From an uncultured Burkholderiales bacterium (GTDB lineage: Bacteria; Pseudomonadota; Gammaproteobacteria; Burkholderiales; Burkholderiaceae_C), in NCBI GenBank assembly GCA_903935585.1, contig CAIZSE010000160.1, positions 1-64,000 of the forward strand: a stretch of 64,000 nt of DNA, written 5' to 3'. Below, one piece after another: positions 22,310 to 33,976 of the stretch. The position numbers and the translations under genes are program-made. Numbering within the stretch: the first letter of the stretch is position 1; each line of letters begins with the position of its first letter. A model generated the notes under the pieces. That model did no database searches. It was not told where the DNA came from and was given only the letters and a program-made list of their open reading frames with translations.

Positions 22310-22315
22310 TATAAA
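22310..22315 (+). promoter_or_regulatory. -10-like box before the M20 peptidase gene
   Basis: TATAAA lies in an AT-rich stretch 10 bp before the ATG; TTGCCA at 22280-22285 is 24 bp away, too far for a standard -35. Weak candidate. Confidence 0.3.
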
Positions 22316-22325
22316 TTGCAAGACC

Positions 22326-23924
22326 ATGAAAAACTTTCCTCGAATTGACTGGACGCTGATCCTTGCCCTTTTGTTGTGCTTCAGTTCACCGGTTTTTAGT
22401 CAAAATTCAGTTCCCAAAGATCCTGAAATCCTGAGGCTTGCAGAGCTTGAGAAAGCATCGGTTCTGGAAACTTTGAAGCAATTGACCAGTTATGACACGG
22501 GGACAGGTCAAGCCGAAGGGATGCTCAAGCTGGTGGAGTGGATCGAACAATTCGGAAAGCAACTGGGCGCCACCACTGAACGAATGACGCCGAACGCAAA
22601 CGTCGTGGGCCCAAACTTGGCTTTGGTTTTCAAGGGGCAAGGCCAACGAAACATCTTGTTGATCGCGCATATGGACACCGTTTACCCTCCTGGTTCAGCC
22701 TCGGCAAAAGGTTTCAGGATTGTTGATCAGCGTGCTTTTGCGCCAGGTATTGCGGACGACAAAGGCGGTATTGCCGTTTTTTTGCACGTCATGAAGTTAC
22801 TTAAGTTGCGTGAATTCAAGGACTTTGGACAAATCACGCTGCTGTTGACCAGTGATGAGGAAAGGGGCTCTTTGGGGTCACGCGATTTAATCCGCAAAAG
22901 AGCCGAGCAGCATGATGTCGTGCTCAGTGGGGAGCCGACAGGCATCGAGGAAGCCATTGTTTTGGGAACCTCAGGGGTTGCAGGAATATCAGCACGTATT
23001 TCATCTGCAGGAATTTCGGAGGGTCAAGATTCAAGGCCTATCGAAGAACTGGCTGACATGGTGCTTCGAACCCGCGATGTCACGAGCAGTGTTGCTGATA
23101 CACGATTGAACTGGACGATTGCAAAAGCACAAGATAACCGACGTCTGAACCGCATGCCATCGCCATCTATGACGGCAACTTTTCAGATTCAGGGAAGAGC
23201 TTCGCATGCTGGTGTCAATCCCCATTTGGGTGTGAACGCTTTGACTGAATCTGCTGATCTGATTCGTCGTGTCGGTGATGCTGTTCATGCTGTGCCTGGA
23301 GTTGCGACCCATTGGCGGTATTTGCAAGCAGGAATTGTCACCAACATTATTCCGAATGAAGCCACTGTGGTGATGGAACTGTCCAAGGACGGACAAGTTG
23401 ACTTGAATGACGTCAAAAAATTACTTGAAACGGCAGCGCAAAAAAGCCTGCTGTCCGGTTCGAAAGTTCAGACGGAATTCAAGGATGGACCGTTTCAAAG
23501 TTCCAATGAAGCATCAGGCGTATTTGCCTCAGCTGATATGCGTGTACCCGATGCCAAAGCATATGAGGTCTTGTCGCAACGCGCCAAAGGCTTGTTGATG
23601 GCAAAGAAATTTCCGACATCAACGATCAGCATTCAGTCGGGACTTGGATTTCCAGCCTACAACGCTACGCCTGAAGGCCTGAAACTGGCCGAACTGGCAA
23701 AAAATATTTACGCCGATTTGGGCGGGCGGTTGATTTTGCACCCACGAACCTACGGTGGCACTGATGCCGCCTGGGCATCCCAGTCAGGAAGGCCTGTCGT
23801 TGAAAGTCTGGGCTTGCCAGGGGGGAACTACCACTCATCCGACGACGAGTTCATCTTGATTGACCGAATCGCCAAACGTTTGACCCTGGTTGCAGAGTTG
23901 ATACGCGCCATTTCTCTGCGCTGA
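22326..23924 (+). CDS. Secreted M20 family carboxypeptidase (glutamate carboxypeptidase-like)
   Basis: 532 aa with a signal peptide (LILALLLCFSSPVFSQ). Zinc ligands and catalytic residues of the CPG2 group are visible: His115 and Asp117 in AHMDTVY, bridging Asp144 in GIADDKGG, the Glu178-Glu179 pair in SDEERGSLGS, and SGEPTG. A dimerisation insert contains GRASHAGVNPHLGVNA. It would remove C-terminal glutamate or similar residues from peptides or folate-like compounds in the periplasm. It is visibly AT-richer than its neighbours with different codon choice, suggesting separate ancestry. Stand-alone gene. Confidence 0.87.
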   Translation: MKNFPRIDWTLILALLLCFSSPVFSQNSVPKDPEILRLAELEKASVLETLKQLTSYDTGTGQAEGMLKLVEWIEQFGKQLGATTERMTPNANVVGPNLALVFKGQGQRNILLIAHMDTVYPPGSASAKGFRIVDQRAFAPGIADDKGGIAVFLHVMKLLKLREFKDFGQITLLLTSDEERGSLGSRDLIRKRAEQHDVVLSGEPTGIEEAIVLGTSGVAGISARISSAGISEGQDSRPIEELADMVLRTRDVTSSVADTRLNWTIAKAQDNRRLNRMPSPSMTATFQIQGRASHAGVNPHLGVNALTESADLIRRVGDAVHAVPGVATHWRYLQAGIVTNIIPNEATVVMELSKDGQVDLNDVKKLLETAAQKSLLSGSKVQTEFKDGPFQSSNEASGVFASADMRVPDAKAYEVLSQRAKGLLMAKKFPTSTISIQSGLGFPAYNATPEGLKLAELAKNIYADLGGRLILHPRTYGGTDAAWASQSGRPVVESLGLPGGNYHSSDDEFILIDRIAKRLTLVAELIRAISLR

Positions 23925-23971
23925 TCCTCGCACAATGTTGCCAAGCCCTCGGTATACCCAAGTCCCCCGGG

Positions 23972-23977
23972 TAAAAT
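23972..23977 (+). promoter_or_regulatory. -10-like box before guaB
   Basis: TAAAAT (5 of 6) 22 bp before the guaB start; no clear -35. The ribosome binding site GGAG is at 23987-23990. Confidence 0.4.
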
Positions 23978-23999
23978 GCTTCTTTTGGAGCCTTCCCTT

Positions 24000-25469
24000 A
24001 TGCGCCTAATCGGTAAAGCCCTTACCTTTGACGATGTTCTGCTCGTCCCTGCTTACTCCCAAGTCCTGCCCAAGGACGCGTCGCTTGTCACGCAATTTAC
24101 CCGCAACATCCGCCTGAATCTGCCCTTGGTGTCAGCCGCCATGGACACCGTCACCGAATCACGCCTGGCCATCGCGATCGCACAAGAAGGCGGCATCGGC
24201 ATCGTGCACAAAAACCTCACGGCGCAAGAGCAGGCTGCTCAAGTGGCCAAAGTCAAACGCTATGAATCCGGCGTTTTGCGCGACCCGGTCGTCATCACCC
24301 CAGACACCACCGTTCGCCAGGTCATGGCCTTGTCGGAAGAATTGGGCGTGTCCGGATTTCCGGTGTGTGATGGCCGCAAAGTGGTCGGTATCGTGACGGG
24401 CCGAGACCTGCGTTTCGAGACCCGCTACGACCAAAAGGTCAGTGAAATCATGACGCCGCGTGATCGCCTGATCACTGTCCCCGAGGGCACCACCCCCGAA
24501 CAAGCCAAGCACCTGCTCAACAAGCACAAACTCGAGCGGCTGTTGGTGGTCAACGACGCCTTTGAACTCAAGGGCCTGATCACCGTCAAGGACATCACCA
24601 AACAACTCAATTTTCCCAATGCCGCCCGCGATGCTGCTGGCAAATTGCGCGTGGGTGCCGCCGTGGGTGTGGGTGAGGGCACCGAAGAGCGTGTCGAGGC
24701 GCTCTCGCGCGCAGGTGTGGACGCCATTGTGGTGGACACCGCGCACGGCCACAGCAAAGGTGTGATCGATCGCGTGCGCTGGGTCAAGCAGAACTATCCA
24801 CACATCGAAGTCATTGGCGGCAACATCGCCACCGGTGCAGCCGCTTTGGCCCTGGTTGAAGCGGGTGCGGACGGCGTGAAGGTCGGCATCGGCCCTGGCT
24901 CGATTTGTACTACCCGCATCGTGGCGGGCGTAGGCGTGCCGCAAATCATGGCCATCGACAGCGTGGCCACGGCACTCAAAGGCACCGGCGTTCCCCTGAT
25001 CGCTGATGGCGGTATCCGTTACAGCGGTGACATCGCCAAGGCGATTGCTGCAGGCGCGGGCACCGTCATGATGGGCGGGATGTTCGCCGGGACCGAAGAA
25101 TCACCGGGCGAAATTGTGTTGTTCCAAGGGCGCAGCTACAAAAGTTACCGTGGCATGGGCTCGATTGGTGCCATGCAGCAGGGCAGTGCTGACCGCTACT
25201 TTCAGGAATCGAGTACCGGCAACCCCAACGCTGACAAGCTCGTACCCGAAGGCATCGAAGGCCGCGTTCCTTACAAAGGCTCGGTGGTCGCCATCATTTA
25301 CCAAATGGCCGGCGGCTTGCGAGCCAGTATGGGTTACTGCGGCTGCGCCACCATCGAAGCCATGCACAATGAATCCCAGTTTGTAGAGATCACGACTGCC
25401 GGTATCCGCGAGAGCCACGTGCACGATGTGCAGATCACCAAAGAAGCGCCGAACTACCGCGCCGATTAA
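24000..25469 (+). CDS. guaB: Inosine-5'-monophosphate dehydrogenase
   Basis: 489 aa. TIM-barrel enzyme converting IMP to XMP with NAD+, the first committed step to GMP. It starts [20 protein letters not shown]. Two CBS domains occupy about residues 92-205. The catalytic Cys303 is in [11 protein letters not shown], and the mobile flap with YRGMGS and [11 protein letters not shown] is intact. GGAG is well spaced to the ATG at 24000. guaA follows after a hairpin. Confidence 0.98.
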   Translation: MRLIGKALTFDDVLLVPAYSQVLPKDASLVTQFTRNIRLNLPLVSAAMDTVTESRLAIAIAQEGGIGIVHKNLTAQEQAAQVAKVKRYESGVLRDPVVITPDTTVRQVMALSEELGVSGFPVCDGRKVVGIVTGRDLRFETRYDQKVSEIMTPRDRLITVPEGTTPEQAKHLLNKHKLERLLVVNDAFELKGLITVKDITKQLNFPNAARDAAGKLRVGAAVGVGEGTEERVEALSRAGVDAIVVDTAHGHSKGVIDRVRWVKQNYPHIEVIGGNIATGAAALALVEAGADGVKVGIGPGSICTTRIVAGVGVPQIMAIDSVATALKGTGVPLIADGGIRYSGDIAKAIAAGAGTVMMGGMFAGTEESPGEIVLFQGRSYKSYRGMGSIGAMQQGSADRYFQESSTGNPNADKLVPEGIEGRVPYKGSVVAIIYQMAGGLRASMGYCGCATIEAMHNESQFVEITTAGIRESHVHDVQITKEAPNYRAD

Positions 25470-25487
25470 AATCGGCCAATGACCTTC

Positions 25488-25514
25488 AAGGCGTCTGTAC
25501 CCCAGACGCCTTTT
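25488..25514 (+). terminator. Hairpin between guaB and guaA
   Basis: AAGGCGTCTG and CAGACGCCTT pair around a short loop (TACCC), with T's after the stem. It is probably a leaky terminator that lowers guaA relative to guaB. Confidence 0.75.
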
Positions 25515-25530
25515 CATTTCTTAAAGAACG

Positions 25531-27153
25531 ATGCCTGCCATGCAGCACTCCAAAATCCTGATCCTTGATTTCGGCTCGCAAGTCACCCAGCTGATCGCAC
25601 GCCGAGTGCGCGAAGCGCATGTGTTTTGCGAAGTACACCCCTGTGATGTGACCAGTGACTGGGTGCGTGACTATGCCAAGGATGGCAACCTCAAGGGCGT
25701 GATCCTGTCGGGTTCGCACGCCAGTGTTTACGAAGTCGATGACCGTGCACCGGATGCCGTGTTCGAGCTGGGTATACCGGTTTTGGGCATTTGCTACGGC
25801 ATGCAGACCATGGCCGAGCAGTTGGGTGGCAAGGTCGAAGCAGGGCACACGCGCGAGTTTGGCTATGCCGAAGTTCGCGCCCACGGACACACCGAACTGC
25901 TCAAGGGCATTGAAGACTTTGCCACGCCCGAAGGGCACGGCATGCTCAAAGTCTGGATGAGCCACGGCGACAAGGTGACCCAGTTGCCTGAAGGCTTCAA
26001 GGTCATGGCCTCTACCCCGGCTTGCCCGATTGCCGGCATGGCCGATGAAGCCCGTCGCTTTTATGCGGTGCAGTTCCACCCCGAAGTCACGCACACCGTG
26101 CAGGGTCAGGCGCTGCTTAACCGCTTCGTGCTTGACATTTGCAAAGCCCGCCAAGACTGGATCATGGGCGATTACATCGAAGAAGCGGTGGCCAAAATTC
26201 GCGAACAAGTCGGTGACGAAGAAGTCATTCTCGGCTTGTCGGGCGGCGTTGATTCGTCGGTGGCTGCGGCCCTGATTCACCGTGCCATTGGCGACAAACT
26301 CACCTGCGTGTTTGTCGACCACGGCCTGCTACGCCTGAACGAGGGCGACATGGTCATGGACATGTTCGTCGGTAAGTTGCATGCACACGTCATTCGGGTG
26401 GATGCCAGTGATTTGTTCCTGGGCAAATTGGCTGGAGTAAGTGAGCCCGAAGCCAAACGCAAGATCATTGGTGGTTTGTTTGTCGACGTGTTCAAAGAAC
26501 AAGCCGCGAAACTCAAAGCCGGAAACGGCGGGCACAAGGGCGCGACGTTCTTGGCCCAAGGTACGATTTACCCCGACGTGATCGAGTCTGGCGGCGCCAA
26601 GAGCAAGAAAGCCGTGACCATCAAGAGCCACCACAACGTGGGGGGCTTGCCCGAGCAATTGGGTCTGAAACTTCTGGAGCCGTTGCGAGAACTGTTCAAG
26701 GACGAAGTGCGCGAACTCGGTGTGGCCCTTGGCTTGCCGCGCGAGATGGTCTACCGACACCCATTCCCTGGTCCCGGCCTGGGTGTTCGGATTCTGGGCG
26801 AAGTGAAAAAAGAATACGCCGACTTGCTGCGCCGAGCTGATGCGATCTTTATTGAAGAGCTGCGCAACTTCACCGATGACACCGGCAAGAGCTGGTATGA
26901 CCTGACCAGCCAGGCCTTCGCCGTGTTCCTGCCCGTGAAAAGCGTGGGTGTGATGGGCGATGGCCGCACCTACGACTTTGTGGTGGCTTTGCGCGCCGTG
27001 CAAACCAGCGACTTCATGACCGCCGACTGGGCCGAACTGCCTTATGCACTGCTCAAGAAAGTGTCGGGCCGCATCATCAACGAAGTGCGGGGCATCAACC
27101 GAGTTACCTACGACGTGAGCTCAAAACCACCCGCGACAATTGAGTGGGAGTGA
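25531..27153 (+). CDS. guaA: GMP synthase (glutamine-hydrolysing)
   Basis: 540 aa, two-domain enzyme making GMP from XMP, ATP and glutamine. The class I amidotransferase domain has nucleophile Cys88 in GICYGMQ and the His/Glu pair in FHPEVTHT. The ATP pyrophosphatase domain has the P-loop [11 protein letters not shown]. The dimerisation domain ends the chain ([19 protein letters not shown]). Start 25531 (MPAMQHSK); ATG 25540 is possible. Confidence 0.97.
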   Translation: MPAMQHSKILILDFGSQVTQLIARRVREAHVFCEVHPCDVTSDWVRDYAKDGNLKGVILSGSHASVYEVDDRAPDAVFELGIPVLGICYGMQTMAEQLGGKVEAGHTREFGYAEVRAHGHTELLKGIEDFATPEGHGMLKVWMSHGDKVTQLPEGFKVMASTPACPIAGMADEARRFYAVQFHPEVTHTVQGQALLNRFVLDICKARQDWIMGDYIEEAVAKIREQVGDEEVILGLSGGVDSSVAAALIHRAIGDKLTCVFVDHGLLRLNEGDMVMDMFVGKLHAHVIRVDASDLFLGKLAGVSEPEAKRKIIGGLFVDVFKEQAAKLKAGNGGHKGATFLAQGTIYPDVIESGGAKSKKAVTIKSHHNVGGLPEQLGLKLLEPLRELFKDEVRELGVALGLPREMVYRHPFPGPGLGVRILGEVKKEYADLLRRADAIFIEELRNFTDDTGKSWYDLTSQAFAVFLPVKSVGVMGDGRTYDFVVALRAVQTSDFMTADWAELPYALLKKVSGRIINEVRGINRVTYDVSSKPPATIEWE

Positions 27154-27155
27154 CC

Positions 27156-27183
27156 AAAAAGGCGCCCTCGGGTGCCTTTTTTT
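27156..27183 (+). terminator. Rho-independent terminator after guaA
   Basis: AAAAAGGCGCCC and GGGTGCCTTTTT form a stem with a very short loop, followed by T's, directly after the guaA stop. The mirrored A- and T-runs allow bidirectional action. Confidence 0.85.
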
Positions 27184-27200
27184 GTTACATTCAACTCGAT

Positions 27201-29218
<2,018 letters not shown>

Positions 29219-29233
29219 AACAGAACACCCGCC

Positions 29234-30145
29234 ATGGCCCACATCTACATTTTTTCTCCCTCCAGCGCGGTGCGCGACAAGGTGGCTTTTCGCCTTGGCC
29301 TCAAACGTCTGAGGTCTCAGGGTCATGAGGTTGAAGTGGACGAAGCCGCATTGACCAGTCACATGCGCTTTGCGGGTGATGACGCCGCGCGCATTGCAGC
29401 CATTGGCCGTGCGTCGGCCAGTGGCGCCGATGTGGCGCTGATCTCTCGCGGTGGCTATGGGCTCACCCGCATCCTGACGGCCTTGCCCTACAAAGCCATT
29501 GGCAAAGCCATCGATGGCGGCTTGCAGTTTGTCGGCCTGAGTGATTTCACTGCCTTTAACCAGGCGGTGTTCGCCAAGACGGGCCGCATCACTTGGCAAG
29601 GCCCGGCTTTGGGCGAGGATTTCGGTTCAGTGCCGGAACCTGACGACATCATGCAAGCCTGTTTTGACGACCTGTTGCTTGAGCAAGGGGAGGGCACCGG
29701 CTGGCAGTTGCCCAAGGCTGAAACCGAACGCCGCGTGCTGGTCAAGGATGCCCCGCTTTGGGGGGGCAACCTGTCGGTGCTGGTCTCTTTGCTGGGTACG
29801 CCGTATTTTCCTCAGATCAAGGGCGGTGTGCTGTTCCTTGAAGACGTGGGCGAGCACCCCTACCGCGTGGAACGCATGTTGACGCAACTGCTGCATGCCG
29901 GCGTGCTGGCTCGGCAAAAAGCAGTGTTGATGGGGCAATTCACCCATTACAAACTGGTAACTGCCCACGACAAGGGCTTCAAACTGGCCACGGTGGTGGA
30001 TTGGCTGCGCAGCCAGATCAAGGCGCCTGTCTTGACGGGTCTGCCTTTTGGCCATGTCGAGACCAAGGTGCTGCTGCCTGTCGGCGCCAAGGTGGATCTT
30101 GTCACCGAGGGGCGTGACGCCTTGATGGTTTGGGGTCATATTTAA
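29234..30145 (+). CDS. ldcA: LD-carboxypeptidase (muramoyltetrapeptide carboxypeptidase, S66 family)
   Basis: 303 aa. It removes the terminal D-alanine from murein tetrapeptides during cytoplasmic cell-wall recycling. Proposed triad: Ser103 in FVGLSDFTAFN, Glu203 in LFLEDVGEHPYR and His274 in GLPFGHVETK. The spacing matches the Ser115-Glu217-His285 triad of the Pseudomonas enzyme. SRGGYGLTRIL is the other family signature. No signal peptide. It starts 15 nt after the TadA fusion gene and is probably co-transcribed. Confidence 0.92.
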   Translation: MAHIYIFSPSSAVRDKVAFRLGLKRLRSQGHEVEVDEAALTSHMRFAGDDAARIAAIGRASASGADVALISRGGYGLTRILTALPYKAIGKAIDGGLQFVGLSDFTAFNQAVFAKTGRITWQGPALGEDFGSVPEPDDIMQACFDDLLLEQGEGTGWQLPKAETERRVLVKDAPLWGGNLSVLVSLLGTPYFPQIKGGVLFLEDVGEHPYRVERMLTQLLHAGVLARQKAVLMGQFTHYKLVTAHDKGFKLATVVDWLRSQIKAPVLTGLPFGHVETKVLLPVGAKVDLVTEGRDALMVWGHI

Positions 30146-30234
30146 AAACTGAGACGTGCTGCGGGGTTTAGGGCACAAGGGGCCTGAAGGCGGCTTTTGC
30201 TGTTGAAACAAAAAAATAAACAAGGGAGACGAAC

Positions 30235-32715
30235 ATGAAGTGGATCGCACGAGTTCTGCTGGCAGGCCTGGCTGTTTTATTGCTTGCAGGTGGTGTGGTC
30301 AGCGTGCACCTTTTGCGCGGACTGCCCAAGCTGGATGGCGAGGTGCAACTCAAGGGTTTGTCGGCCTCGGTGCAAATCACCCGCGATGGATCCGATGTGA
30401 CCCACATCAACGCCAGCACGGCCCTGGATGCCTGGCGAGCCTTGGGTTTCGTGCACGCCCAGGAACGGGGCTGGCAGATGGAATTCAACCGGCGGGTGAT
30501 GCGCGGCGAACTGTCCGAAATTCTGGGCGCCGCCACGCTGGACACGGACAAACTGATGCGCACCTTGGGCATCATCGGCATGGCACAGCAACAATTCAAA
30601 GGCTTGTCACCTGCAGCCCAAGCCGCCTTGCAAGCCTACAGTGAGGGCATTCAGACCGCTTGGCAAAGTGGCGTGGTGCGGCCATCGCCAGAGTTCAAGT
30701 TGCTCTCGACCCAAGCCGGTGGCTTGACCGGCCAAGCCTGGACACCAGAAGACAGCGTGGGCTGGGCTTTGATGATGGCCTTGGACTTGGGGGGCAACTG
30801 GGGTCAGGAATTTGCACGTTTGTCAGCGTCCCAGGTGCTGAGCAGCGAACAACTGTGGCAACTGCTGCCGGCTTACCCGGGTGAAAAACCCGCCACATCG
30901 GTTGATTTGCCAGCCCTCTACGCCAGCCTGGGTGTCTATTCGGCCCCGGCGGCAAAGTCTTCGGCATTGCCCACAAACACATCCCCTTTGGCCCAATGGT
31001 CGGCAGATACAGTGCGTGACATGGGCGTTCTGGATGGCAAGGGCAGCAACAACTGGGTGGTGCCCGGTAGCCACACGGTATCGGGCAAGCCCTTGTTGGC
31101 CAATGACCCCCATCTGGCGCTGAGTTCCCCCGCGATTTGGTACTTTGCCCACTTGAAAGCCCCTGCAGGCGAATTGCCCGGTGGTCAAAAGCACCCGGCA
31201 ATGGATGTGATCGGTGCCACCTTGCCCGGCTTGCCTTTTGTGGTGTTGGGTCGCACATCGGGCGTGGCCTGGGGCTTCACCAACACGGGCCCCGATGTGC
31301 AGGATTTGTACCTGGAACAACTCGATACGGCCCAGCCCGGTCAATACCGCACGCCCGATGGCTGGCGTGCTTTCACAGAACGCAGCGAAACGATTCGCGT
31401 GAAGGGCCAAGCGGATGTCGCCCTCAAGGTGCGCAGCACCCGCCACGGTCCGGTCATCAGTGATGTGCAGCCGCAGTACAAGGGGCTGATTGACACGAAC
31501 CGCTACGCCGTCAGCCTGCGCTGGTCGGCGCTCACGCCGGACAACAAAACCATTGAGGCAGGCATGCAAGCCAACTGGGCCCAAACCGTGCCGCAATTGC
31601 AGCAGGCCTTTGCCGACCACCATGCACCCATGCAAAGCGTGGTGATGGCCGACACTTTGGGTGAAGTGGCGTATCGCGCAGTGGGCAAGGTGCCCACACG
31701 CGCGCCCCAAAACGACATTCGCGGTGTGGCCCCGTCACCGGGTTGGTTGGCCCAATACGATTGGACAGGCTGGTTGCCCTACGCGCAAAACCCCGCAGTC
31801 GACGCTGCCCAGATCGAGAAAAAGGGCTGGCACGCGACCGCCAACCAGAACATCTTGCCGCCAGGCTATCCGCATTTTGTGGGAGGTGACTGGACCACGC
31901 CCGAGCGTTTTCAGCGCATTGAGCAGTTGCTGGCAGCTGCGCCCAAGCACAGCCTCGAAAGCATGCAAGCCATCCAAAATGATGTGATGTCTTTGGGCGC
32001 CAAAGCCTTGCAGTCCAGGCTGGGCAAGGTGCAGTCACTGCACCCCCTGGCCCCGGTCGCATTGAAGTTGGTGGCTGATTTTGACGGCCAGATGCGAACC
32101 GACAGCGCAGCGGCATTGGTCATCAATGTCTGGGCCGATGAGCTGACGCGGGGCTTGTTGGTGCCACATCTGGGGGCTGCGCGCTTTCAAGGGCTGTATG
32201 GCAAGCGCCATTTCAGGGCCGCCGTGGAGGGCATTCTTGACCGGTCCGATGCATTTTGGTGTGGCCCGGGCGCGTGCCCTGCGCAGGTCTCAGCGGCACT
32301 TGACAGGGCGCTTGCTCGCATCGTGGCCAGTCTGGGCAGCGATGCGAAGAAGTGGCGTTGGGGCGCCTGGCATCCGGCCATCAGCAGCCACAAACCCTTT
32401 GGCAAAGTGCCTTACCTGAATGCGCTGTTCGATGTGCGCGTTGAAAGTGCCGGTGACTTGTTCACTGTCAACGTGGGCCAGTACTGGGCCAACGAAAAGA
32501 AGACGCCTTTTGCCAATCGCCATGCGGCATCGATGCGCGCTGTCTACGACTTGGGGCAACCGGATCAGTCGTTGTTCATTTACCAGACGGGCCAGTCGGG
32601 CCATGTGTTGGATCCCCGAAGCCGCAACATGGCCAGCCACTGGGCTGAAGGCGGCTATCTGGACTTGCAACAAGCGCCCAAAACAGTGCTGCACCGCATG
32701 AGTCTGCTGCCTTGA
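30235..32715 (+). CDS. Penicillin acylase family Ntn hydrolase
   Basis: 826 aa precursor. An N-terminal signal or anchor (ARVLLAGLAVLLLAGGVVSV) is followed by the alpha chain (WRALGFVHAQERGWQMEFNRR) and the autoproteolysis site before Ser271 in GKGSNNWVV, which becomes the nucleophile of the beta chain (LANDPHLALSSPAIWY). The family includes penicillin G acylases, cephalosporin acylases and acyl-homoserine lactone acylases. Natural substrate here is unknown; periplasmic N-acyl amide cleavage, including quorum quenching, is possible. GGGAG gives a good ribosome binding site. The 89-nt interval upstream has no clear promoter. The MFS gene starts on its stop codon. Confidence 0.9.
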   Translation: MKWIARVLLAGLAVLLLAGGVVSVHLLRGLPKLDGEVQLKGLSASVQITRDGSDVTHINASTALDAWRALGFVHAQERGWQMEFNRRVMRGELSEILGAATLDTDKLMRTLGIIGMAQQQFKGLSPAAQAALQAYSEGIQTAWQSGVVRPSPEFKLLSTQAGGLTGQAWTPEDSVGWALMMALDLGGNWGQEFARLSASQVLSSEQLWQLLPAYPGEKPATSVDLPALYASLGVYSAPAAKSSALPTNTSPLAQWSADTVRDMGVLDGKGSNNWVVPGSHTVSGKPLLANDPHLALSSPAIWYFAHLKAPAGELPGGQKHPAMDVIGATLPGLPFVVLGRTSGVAWGFTNTGPDVQDLYLEQLDTAQPGQYRTPDGWRAFTERSETIRVKGQADVALKVRSTRHGPVISDVQPQYKGLIDTNRYAVSLRWSALTPDNKTIEAGMQANWAQTVPQLQQAFADHHAPMQSVVMADTLGEVAYRAVGKVPTRAPQNDIRGVAPSPGWLAQYDWTGWLPYAQNPAVDAAQIEKKGWHATANQNILPPGYPHFVGGDWTTPERFQRIEQLLAAAPKHSLESMQAIQNDVMSLGAKALQSRLGKVQSLHPLAPVALKLVADFDGQMRTDSAAALVINVWADELTRGLLVPHLGAARFQGLYGKRHFRAAVEGILDRSDAFWCGPGACPAQVSAALDRALARIVASLGSDAKKWRWGAWHPAISSHKPFGKVPYLNALFDVRVESAGDLFTVNVGQYWANEKKTPFANRHAASMRAVYDLGQPDQSLFIYQTGQSGHVLDPRSRNMASHWAEGGYLDLQQAPKTVLHRMSLLP

Positions 32716-33887
32716 GCCTCGTGTCCAACGCCTTAAAGCCCTGGCAAGTGATCGTGGGGGGCATCTGCGGTCTGGTGCTGACCATCGGGTTGGCGCGTTT
32801 CGCCTTCACGCCCTTGTTGCCCCAGCTGCAGTTGCAAACCGGCCTGACCGATGCCGCAGCCGGAGGCTTGGCCGCGATCAATTACGCGGGTTATATCTCT
32901 GGCGCATTGGCCGCAGCCTGGATTGACGATGTGCGATGGCGTCACCGGCTCTACAGCATGGGCCTGTGGATGGCGCTTTTGTCTGTGGCCGGCATGGCCC
33001 TGTCGACCTGGATGCCGAACTGGGCGCTGTGGCGGTTTTTGGGCGGTTTGTGCGGAGCCACCGGCATGCTGCTTGGGGCGGGACTCGTGTTGGGCTGGCT
33101 CATGCGGCAAGGTCGAAGGCCCGAGCTGGGCGTGCATTTCATCGGCCTGGGCCTGGGCATTGTGGTGTCTGCCCTCGGCGCCTGGGGCGTGTCGCAGCTG
33201 TGGACGTTGTGGTCGTCACAGTGGTTGGCCATGGCCGCCATGGGGCTGCTGTTTTTCATACCGGCATGGTTTTGGCGGCCTCCGGTGCCGCCCGCGCCAC
33301 CCGTTGCTGTGACACAGGACGAGCACAAAGTGTCTCGGCGCTGGATGCTCACCATGGCGGGCAGCTACTTTGCGGCAGGCTGGGGCTTTGTGATCAGTGC
33401 CACCTTCACCGTGGCCATTGTCGAACGCGAACCGGCTTTGGCCGGGCAGGGTGCACTGGCCTGGGCCCTGGTCGGTTTGGCGGCCATGCCCGCCGTGTTT
33501 TTGTGGGACAAGGTGGCCCGGCGATGGGGTGACACGCGGGCTTTGCTGCTGGCCTTTGGCTTGCAAACGGTGTCGGTGATCTTGCCCGCTTTGTCCGGTT
33601 CTTTGGCGGCTGCACTGGGCGGTGCCGTGGGCTATGGGGCCACGTTCATTGGCATTGTGAGCTTGACGCTGGCCCTGGTTGGGCGGCGTGCTCCGCACAA
33701 CCCGGGCAAGGCCATGGCCCGCCTGACTTTGAGTTATGGCGCAGCGCAGGTCATCGCCCCCGTGGTGGCCGGGGCCATGGCGCAGGCCACGGGCACTTTC
33801 AAGGGGGCGCTTTGGCTGACTGCCGCTGTCATGTTGCTGGGCATGGCTTTGCTGGCCACATTGCCGGACGAGACCGAGCCTGCCTAG
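32712..33887 (+). CDS. MFS transporter, YbfB/YjiJ family
   Basis: 391 aa, about twelve TM helices. The first helix GLVLTIGLARFAFTPLLP carries the GxARFaxtPllP signature of the YbfB/YjiJ group. The start is either TTG at 32712, overlapping the previous stop as TTGA, or GTG at 32721; neither has a strong ribosome binding site. Substrate unknown. Coupling to the Ntn hydrolase suggests it may import or export the product of that enzyme, an inference from position only. Confidence 0.86.
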   Translation: MSLVSNALKPWQVIVGGICGLVLTIGLARFAFTPLLPQLQLQTGLTDAAAGGLAAINYAGYISGALAAAWIDDVRWRHRLYSMGLWMALLSVAGMALSTWMPNWALWRFLGGLCGATGMLLGAGLVLGWLMRQGRRPELGVHFIGLGLGIVVSALGAWGVSQLWTLWSSQWLAMAAMGLLFFIPAWFWRPPVPPAPPVAVTQDEHKVSRRWMLTMAGSYFAAGWGFVISATFTVAIVEREPALAGQGALAWALVGLAAMPAVFLWDKVARRWGDTRALLLAFGLQTVSVILPALSGSLAAALGGAVGYGATFIGIVSLTLALVGRRAPHNPGKAMARLTLSYGAAQVIAPVVAGAMAQATGTFKGALWLTAAVMLLGMALLATLPDETEPA

Positions 33888-33976
33888 TTGGTGCCCTTGG
33901 CGCCTGGGGTTGGCTGCATGCTTTGGCCTCAAAATAGCCGCTCAGTACAAACGCCATGAAAGGCGTCAGGGAGAAC

